A DNA stretch of 64,000 bases, from assembly GCF_037040815.1 (NCBI RefSeq), contig NZ_CP146232.1, positions 1-64,000 of the forward strand. The letters are read 5' to 3'. Of this stretch, positions 60,584-64,000 are shown piece by piece. The notes beneath the pieces are model-generated. The model did no database searches. It was not told where the DNA came from and was given only the letters and a program-made list of their open reading frames with translations. The position numbers and the translations under genes were made by a program. This DNA comes from Pararoseomonas sp. SCSIO 73927 (GTDB lineage: Bacteria; Pseudomonadota; Alphaproteobacteria; Acetobacterales; Acetobacteraceae). Positions within the stretch are counted from its first letter, which is position 1; each line of letters opens with the position of its first letter.

Positions 60584-61525
60584 TCAGGCCACCTGCCGGA
60601 CGCGCGGCATCCGCTCCGCCGCCACCGCCTCCTCCCTCTCCATCACGCCGGCGAGCGCGCGGGAGAGGCGCGCGGCCGTTCCCGGCTCCGCCCGCATCAG
60701 CGGCAGGCGCGGGTGCGGCGCGCAGAGGCCGAGCAGCCCCAGCGCCGCCTTCACCGGCACCGGGTTCGTCTCCGCGAAGAGAGCGGCGTCCAGCGGCGCC
60801 AGCAGGTCGCGGATCTCCGCCGCGAAGGCGAGGTCCCGCGCCGCGAAGGCCGCTTGCAGCGCGGCGCAGAGGGCGGGCGCGACATTGGCCGTGACGGAGA
60901 CGCAGCCCTGCCCGCCCATGGCCAGGTGCGCCAGCGCCGTCGCGTCGTCGCCGGAGAGCTGCACCAGCCCCGGCCCGCAGAGCCGCGCCAGCCGCGGCGG
61001 GCGGGAGAGGTCGCCGGTGGCGTCCTTCACCGCCGCGATCAGCCCGTCCGCGTGAAGGCGGGCGATCGTCTCGTCCGCGAAGCCGACGCCGGCGCGGGAG
61101 GGCACGTCGTAGAGCACGACCGGCAGCCCCGTCGCCGCGGCCACGGCGCGGACATGGGCGCGCAGCCCCTCCTGCCCCGGCCTCACATAGGGCGGGGCGG
61201 AGACGAGCAGCGCGGCGGCGCCGACATGCTCCGCCGCGACGGCCAGCGCCACCGCCGCCTCCGTGCAGGGCGCGCCGACACCCGCCACCACCGGAAGGCC
61301 GTGCGCGGCCTCGGCCACGCAGGCGACGACCTGGGCGTGCTCCACAGCGGAGAGCGCGGGCGCCTCCCCCGTGCTGCCGCAGGCCACCAGCGCGCCCGCC
61401 CCGCGCGCGGTGGCGCGGGCCGCGAGGCGCGAGAGGGCGGCGCGGTCGATCGTGCCGGCATCCCCGGAGAGGAAAGGGGTGACGAGGGCGGGGATGCTCC
61501 CCCGCAGGCCCGGAGGAGGGCGCAT
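60584..61525 (-). CDS. dapA: 4-hydroxy-tetrahydrodipicolinate synthase (DapA family)
   Basis: A TIM-barrel Schiff-base aldolase of 313 residues. Lys167 (AAVKDATGD) forms the pyruvate Schiff base, Tyr139 (VLYDVPSRAG) is the proton relay and Arg144 binds the aspartate semialdehyde carboxylate. Their spacing equals that of E. coli DapA (Tyr133, Arg138, Lys161). GSTGE (50-54) is the usual GTTGE loop with one change. This supports lysine/diaminopimelate synthesis, though paralogues with other substrates exist. The gene is coupled with both neighbours on the same strand. Confidence 0.9.
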   Translation of the reverse strand: MRPPPGLRGSIPALVTPFLSGDAGTIDRAALSRLAARATARGAGALVACGSTGEAPALSAVEHAQVVACVAEAAHGLPVVAGVGAPCTEAAVALAVAAEHVGAAALLVSAPPYVRPGQEGLRAHVRAVAAATGLPVVLYDVPSRAGVGFADETIARLHADGLIAAVKDATGDLSRPPRLARLCGPGLVQLSGDDATALAHLAMGGQGCVSVTANVAPALCAALQAAFAARDLAFAAEIRDLLAPLDAALFAETNPVPVKAALGLLGLCAPHPRLPLMRAEPGTAARLSRALAGVMEREEAVAAERMPRVRQVA

Positions 61526-61528
61526 GGT

Positions 61529-62095
61529 TCAGGCTCCCTTCCGGGCGGAGGCGAGGCGGTAGAGCATCAGCCCCCCTTCCCCCTCCCCGCGCAGCCGCAC
61601 CCGTTCGAAGCCGTAGGCGCGGAGCCGGGCGGCGACGGAGCGGGCGAGCGCCGCCGTGCCGTCGCCGATCAGCCGCAGCGCCAGCCGGCCGCCGGAAGGC
61701 AGGGCGCGCCGGGCGCAATCCGCCACCGCCCGTCCCGCCTCCTCGGAGCGGATGGCGGGCGCGACGACGACCTCCACCGGGTCGGGATGGGCCGGGGGCT
61801 GGCGGAAGGCGGCGGCGCCGCGGCAACCCCGGTGCAGCGCGTCGCACAGGGTCTCGGCCCCGGCCTCGCCGATGCAGAGCACGCGGTCCTCCCGCCCCGC
61901 CCCCGCGGCGTCCAGCAGGGCTGCGCCCGCACGGCGCGGCGCGGCGTCCAGCGCGCGCAGGCTCGGCGGCCAGGGCAGCCCGCCCGGGCTCCGCGCCGGT
62001 CCCTTCGCCACGTCCTTGGCAGAAGCGGCTGACGCGGCAAGGGCAGGAGACGCGATGCCCGGCGGCTCGGGCGACAGGATGGCGATAGGGGCCAT
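61529..62095 (-). CDS. Hypothetical protein with SAM-methyltransferase-like region (188 aa)
   Basis: The central part reads RVLCIGEAGAETLCDALHRG, similar to the glycine-rich SAM-binding motif (VLxxGxGxG), and is followed by VEVVVAPAIRSEEAGRAV and SGGRLALRLIGDG. The catalytic Asp/Asn signatures are not clear, so the fold assignment is tentative. The first 35 residues are low-complexity. It starts at ATG 62095 and ends 3 bases before dapA. Confidence 0.55.
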   Translation of the reverse strand: MAPIAILSPEPPGIASPALAASAASAKDVAKGPARSPGGLPWPPSLRALDAAPRRAGAALLDAAGAGREDRVLCIGEAGAETLCDALHRGCRGAAAFRQPPAHPDPVEVVVAPAIRSEEAGRAVADCARRALPSGGRLALRLIGDGTAALARSVAARLRAYGFERVRLRGEGEGGLMLYRLASARKGA

Positions 62096-62194
62096 GGGAT
62101 CCTCCACGCCGCCAAGCTGAGGACCGGCCCGTAAAACCGCGATGCGAGAGAGGGCGGCCGACGATAAAGGCCGCGTAAACGCGTCAGGGACAGC

Positions 62195-62227
62195 AAAAAG
62201 GCCGCCGATCCCTGCGGATCGGCGGCC
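62195..62227 (-). terminator. Intrinsic terminator of the lipoprotein gene at 62270
   Basis: On the minus strand GGCCGCCGATC and GATCGGCGGCC form a perfect 11-base stem around a 6-base loop (CGCAGG), followed by a T-run (TTTTT). This is a textbook Rho-independent terminator, placed 42 bases after the lipoprotein stop. Confidence 0.92.
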
Positions 62228-62269
62228 CCGGTGCCCGCCCCCGGGCCTTCCCGGCCCGGGGTTCGATGC

Positions 62270-62599
62270 TCAGCGGCAGTCGCGCCGGTAGAAATCCGCG
62301 GAGCGCTGGGCGCGGGCGGCGTCGGCGTAGGTGCCGGTCATCGAGGCCTGCTGCTGCGTGCCGGCGGCATTGGCGAAGGCCTCGCGGCAATAGGGATCGA
62401 CGGCGGCCGCGTAGGGCACGCCCGGCGCCACGGGCACCTGGGCGACATAGGCCGCCTGGTCGTTGCGGTAGGTCGGCGGCACGGCCACGGCGCTCGGCGG
62501 CGGCACGGTGTAGTAGCCCTCCGCCGGATAGGGTGCGCAGGCGGCGAGGCCGCCGGCGAGGGCGAGGGCGGGCAGGATCGCGAGGCGAAGGCTCTTCAT
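62270..62599 (-). CDS. Small lipoprotein (109 aa), hypothetical
   Basis: A lipoprotein signal (MKSLRLAILPALALAGGLAA) ends at lipobox LAAC (Cys21). The mature part is Pro/Tyr/Ala-rich (YPAEGYYTVPPPSAV) and has two Cys (DPYCREAF and the last-but-one residue). No enzyme motif. It has its own strong terminator downstream, so it is probably monocistronic. Confidence 0.75.
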   Translation of the reverse strand: MKSLRLAILPALALAGGLAACAPYPAEGYYTVPPPSAVAVPPTYRNDQAAYVAQVPVAPGVPYAAAVDPYCREAFANAAGTQQQASMTGTYADAARAQRSADFYRRDCR

Positions 62600-62675
62600 C
62601 GGCGTGGCTCCTTCCAGATGCAGGTTGGAAGGAGAAGCGCCGCAGACCGGCGCGGGGTTGCGCTCCGGGAAAAGC

Positions 62676-63281
62676 CTAACCCCGCGGCAGATCCTGGCGC
62701 TCGATCCCCCCGGGCGCGTCCACCGGCGCGACCGGGGCGGTGGGCGTGGTCTCCAGCAGCCAGTCGCGGAGGTTGCGGCGGACCTGCAGCTCGAACTCCA
62801 CGTTCAGGTCGTCCATCGCGCCCACCATCACGGTCTCGGCGGCGCGGGCTCGCGCCGCCGCGCCGCTGCCGAAGCCGCTGAGGCTCCGCCGCGCCTCCGC
62901 CTGGGCGAAGGCCACGCGCCGGTTGTTGTCCAGCACCTCCACCCCCGCGCGCAGCAGCACGGAGACGGAGTCGCCGGAGCGGACGAGGCTCGCCGCCTCC
63001 ACCACGAAGCGCGCGCGGGCGGTGGTGCCGGATGGGATGATTCGGTCCCGCCCCATCCGCGCCACCTCGGCGGCGGGCTGGATCGGCGCGGGCGGATCGA
63101 CGCGCGCCTCCAGCGGCGCTTCCACCACCTCCAGGTCCACGACGTTCAGCCGCAGCGGCGTGAGCCAGGCGTAGCCGGGCGGACGCGCGGGCAACGGCGG
63201 CGGCTCCCGCCCGCCGCAGGCCAGCAGGAGGAGTGGCGCGCCGAGCGCGAGGCGCCGCCCGATCATGGATCGCCCGATCAT
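62676..63281 (-). CDS. Lipoprotein, hypothetical (201 aa)
   Basis: The signal sequence (MIGRRLALGAPLLLLACGGR) contains lipobox LLAC. The mature protein includes LRLNVVDLEVVEAPLEARVD and FVVEAASLVRSGDSVSVLLR, which suggest a beta-rich domain, and DDLNVEFELQVRRNLRDWLL near the C-terminus. The start at ATG 63281 gives a five-residue extension before the signal; ATG 63266 is an alternative. No family is recognised. Confidence 0.7.
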   Translation of the reverse strand: MIGRSMIGRRLALGAPLLLLACGGREPPPLPARPPGYAWLTPLRLNVVDLEVVEAPLEARVDPPAPIQPAAEVARMGRDRIIPSGTTARARFVVEAASLVRSGDSVSVLLRAGVEVLDNNRRVAFAQAEARRSLSGFGSGAAARARAAETVMVGAMDDLNVEFELQVRRNLRDWLLETTPTAPVAPVDAPGGIERQDLPRG

Positions 63282-63363
63282 CGTCCCGTCCACACCCCCT
63301 GGAGCCAGGAACCGCGTTAGCCGATCGGGGCGGGTTCCAGAAGAGGCCCCGGAAGGAGCGAGA

Positions 63364-64000
63364 TCAGGCCCTTCCGGCGGCGCCCTTCACCTCGGCCCGG
63401 TCGAAGCGGAAGGCGATGTTGCAGAACTCGCAGGTCATGGTGATCTGCCCGTGCTCCGCCATCTCGTCCAAGTCGCTCTCCGGAAAGCCCTGCAGCACCC
63501 CCGCCAGCCGCGCGCGGGAGCAGCGGCAGCCATAGGAAAGGGCGCGCGGGCGGTCCACCAGCAGCCCCTCCAGGTGGAACAGGCGGTGCAGGAGCTGCTC
63601 CGGCGCCAGCGCGTCGTCCAGCATCTCCGCCTCCTTCACCGTGGCGGCCAGGGTAGTGGCGGTGTGCCAGGCCTCGTCCGCCTCCGCGGTGTCCAGCCCG
63701 TCGATGCCGCCTTCCGCCGCCACGCGCTCCAGGATCAGGGCGGTGGCGCGCCACCCATCGGCCGTGCGGCGGCAGGCCAGGCGCACGAAGGCCTGGAGCT
63801 GCTCGGAGGTGCGGAAATAGGAATCCGTCATCTCCGCCAGCGTCTCGCCCTCGATCCCGACGATGCCCTGGTAGCGGTCCATCTCCGGGCCCTGGTCGCA
63901 GGTGAAGGCGAGATAGCCCTTCCCCAGCAGCGCCGCGGCCTCGCCCTTCGGCGCGCCCTCGGCCCGCGCGTAGCCGCGGATCTCCCCGGCATCCGTGCAG
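63364..64000 (-). CDS. hslO: Hsp33 redox-regulated chaperone (partial, N-terminus beyond the window)
   Basis: The visible part contains RGYARAEG, LLGKGYLAFTCDQGPEMDRY and the C-terminal zinc motif CRC (in YGCRCSRARL) with CEFC (MTCEFCNIAF), 29 residues apart, which forms the redox switch. Oxidation releases zinc and activates the holdase chaperone. The gene runs off the right edge of the window, so the N-terminal domain and start are missing. The stop is at 63364. Confidence 0.95.
   Translation of the reverse strand, partial: CTDAGEIRGYARAEGAPKGEAAALLGKGYLAFTCDQGPEMDRYQGIVGIEGETLAEMTDSYFRTSEQLQAFVRLACRRTADGWRATALILERVAAEGGIDGLDTAEADEAWHTATTLAATVKEAEMLDDALAPEQLLHRLFHLEGLLVDRPRALSYGCRCSRARLAGVLQGFPESDLDEMAEHGQITMTCEFCNIAFRFDRAEVKGAAGRA

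Overview
The window is very GC-rich DNA with short intergenic gaps and strong G/C bias at third codon positions. A Bug/TctC-type extracytoplasmic receptor, GTG and TTG starts at GTGA/ATGA junctions, a SAM-II riboswitch before metZ and a NepR-type anti-sigma factor all point to an alphaproteobacterium. The closest overall fit is Acetobacteraceae of the Roseomonas kind. This is inferred from gene content only, because there is no rRNA in the window.

Layout. 0.1-3.1 kb: tRNA-Gly, tRNA-Tyr, rlmB, four very small ORFs and tRNA-Thr. 3.2-10.6 kb: uvrB, a lytic transglycosylase, an orphan Bug receptor, a YihY-type membrane protein, an RlmM-like methyltransferase and small membrane proteins. 10.6-14 kb: a zinc-uptake module of a His-rich TonB-dependent receptor and a ZnuA-like binding protein, each preceded by a Zur-like palindrome. 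14-22.6 kb: hydrolases, a transglutaminase-like protein, tRNA-Arg, a Ser/Thr kinase, an orphan NepR-like protein and RlpA. 22.7-34 kb: two metalloproteases, a metallo-beta-lactamase-fold enzyme, a giant transglutaminase/DUF2126 protein, a glutathione transferase and an IlvD/Edd dehydratase. 34.2-37.1 kb: a complete molybdate operon, modABC plus a free molbindin.

37.2-46 kb: an eight-gene chemosensory operon (receptor, triple CheW, cheB, cheR, cheA, a STAS-like protein, cheY, cheC). The genes are tightly overlapped. The receptor is soluble and carries two hairpin tips. No flagellar genes are in view.

46-51.8 kb, minus strand: the most unusual region. A gene made almost entirely of six 23-residue repeats (69-bp DNA units) leads a run of genes: a DUF6065-like protein, an EamA exporter overlapping it by 4 bases, a 54-residue peptide, an unrecognised 290-residue protein, and a BTAD/SARP-like regulator with TPR-like repeats. 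The arrangement is that of a repeat-peptide production and export cassette, but no known maturation enzyme is present and the function is unknown.

51.9-64 kb: lipoproteins, tRNA-Gly, radC, a SAM-II riboswitch with metZ, LysE, apaG, a small patch with an unrecognised ORF and an internally deleted IS5-type transposase remnant, a YezG/DUF600-like protein with an exported partner, folE, a dapA operon, two lipoproteins and the C-terminal part of Hsp33, which runs off the right end.
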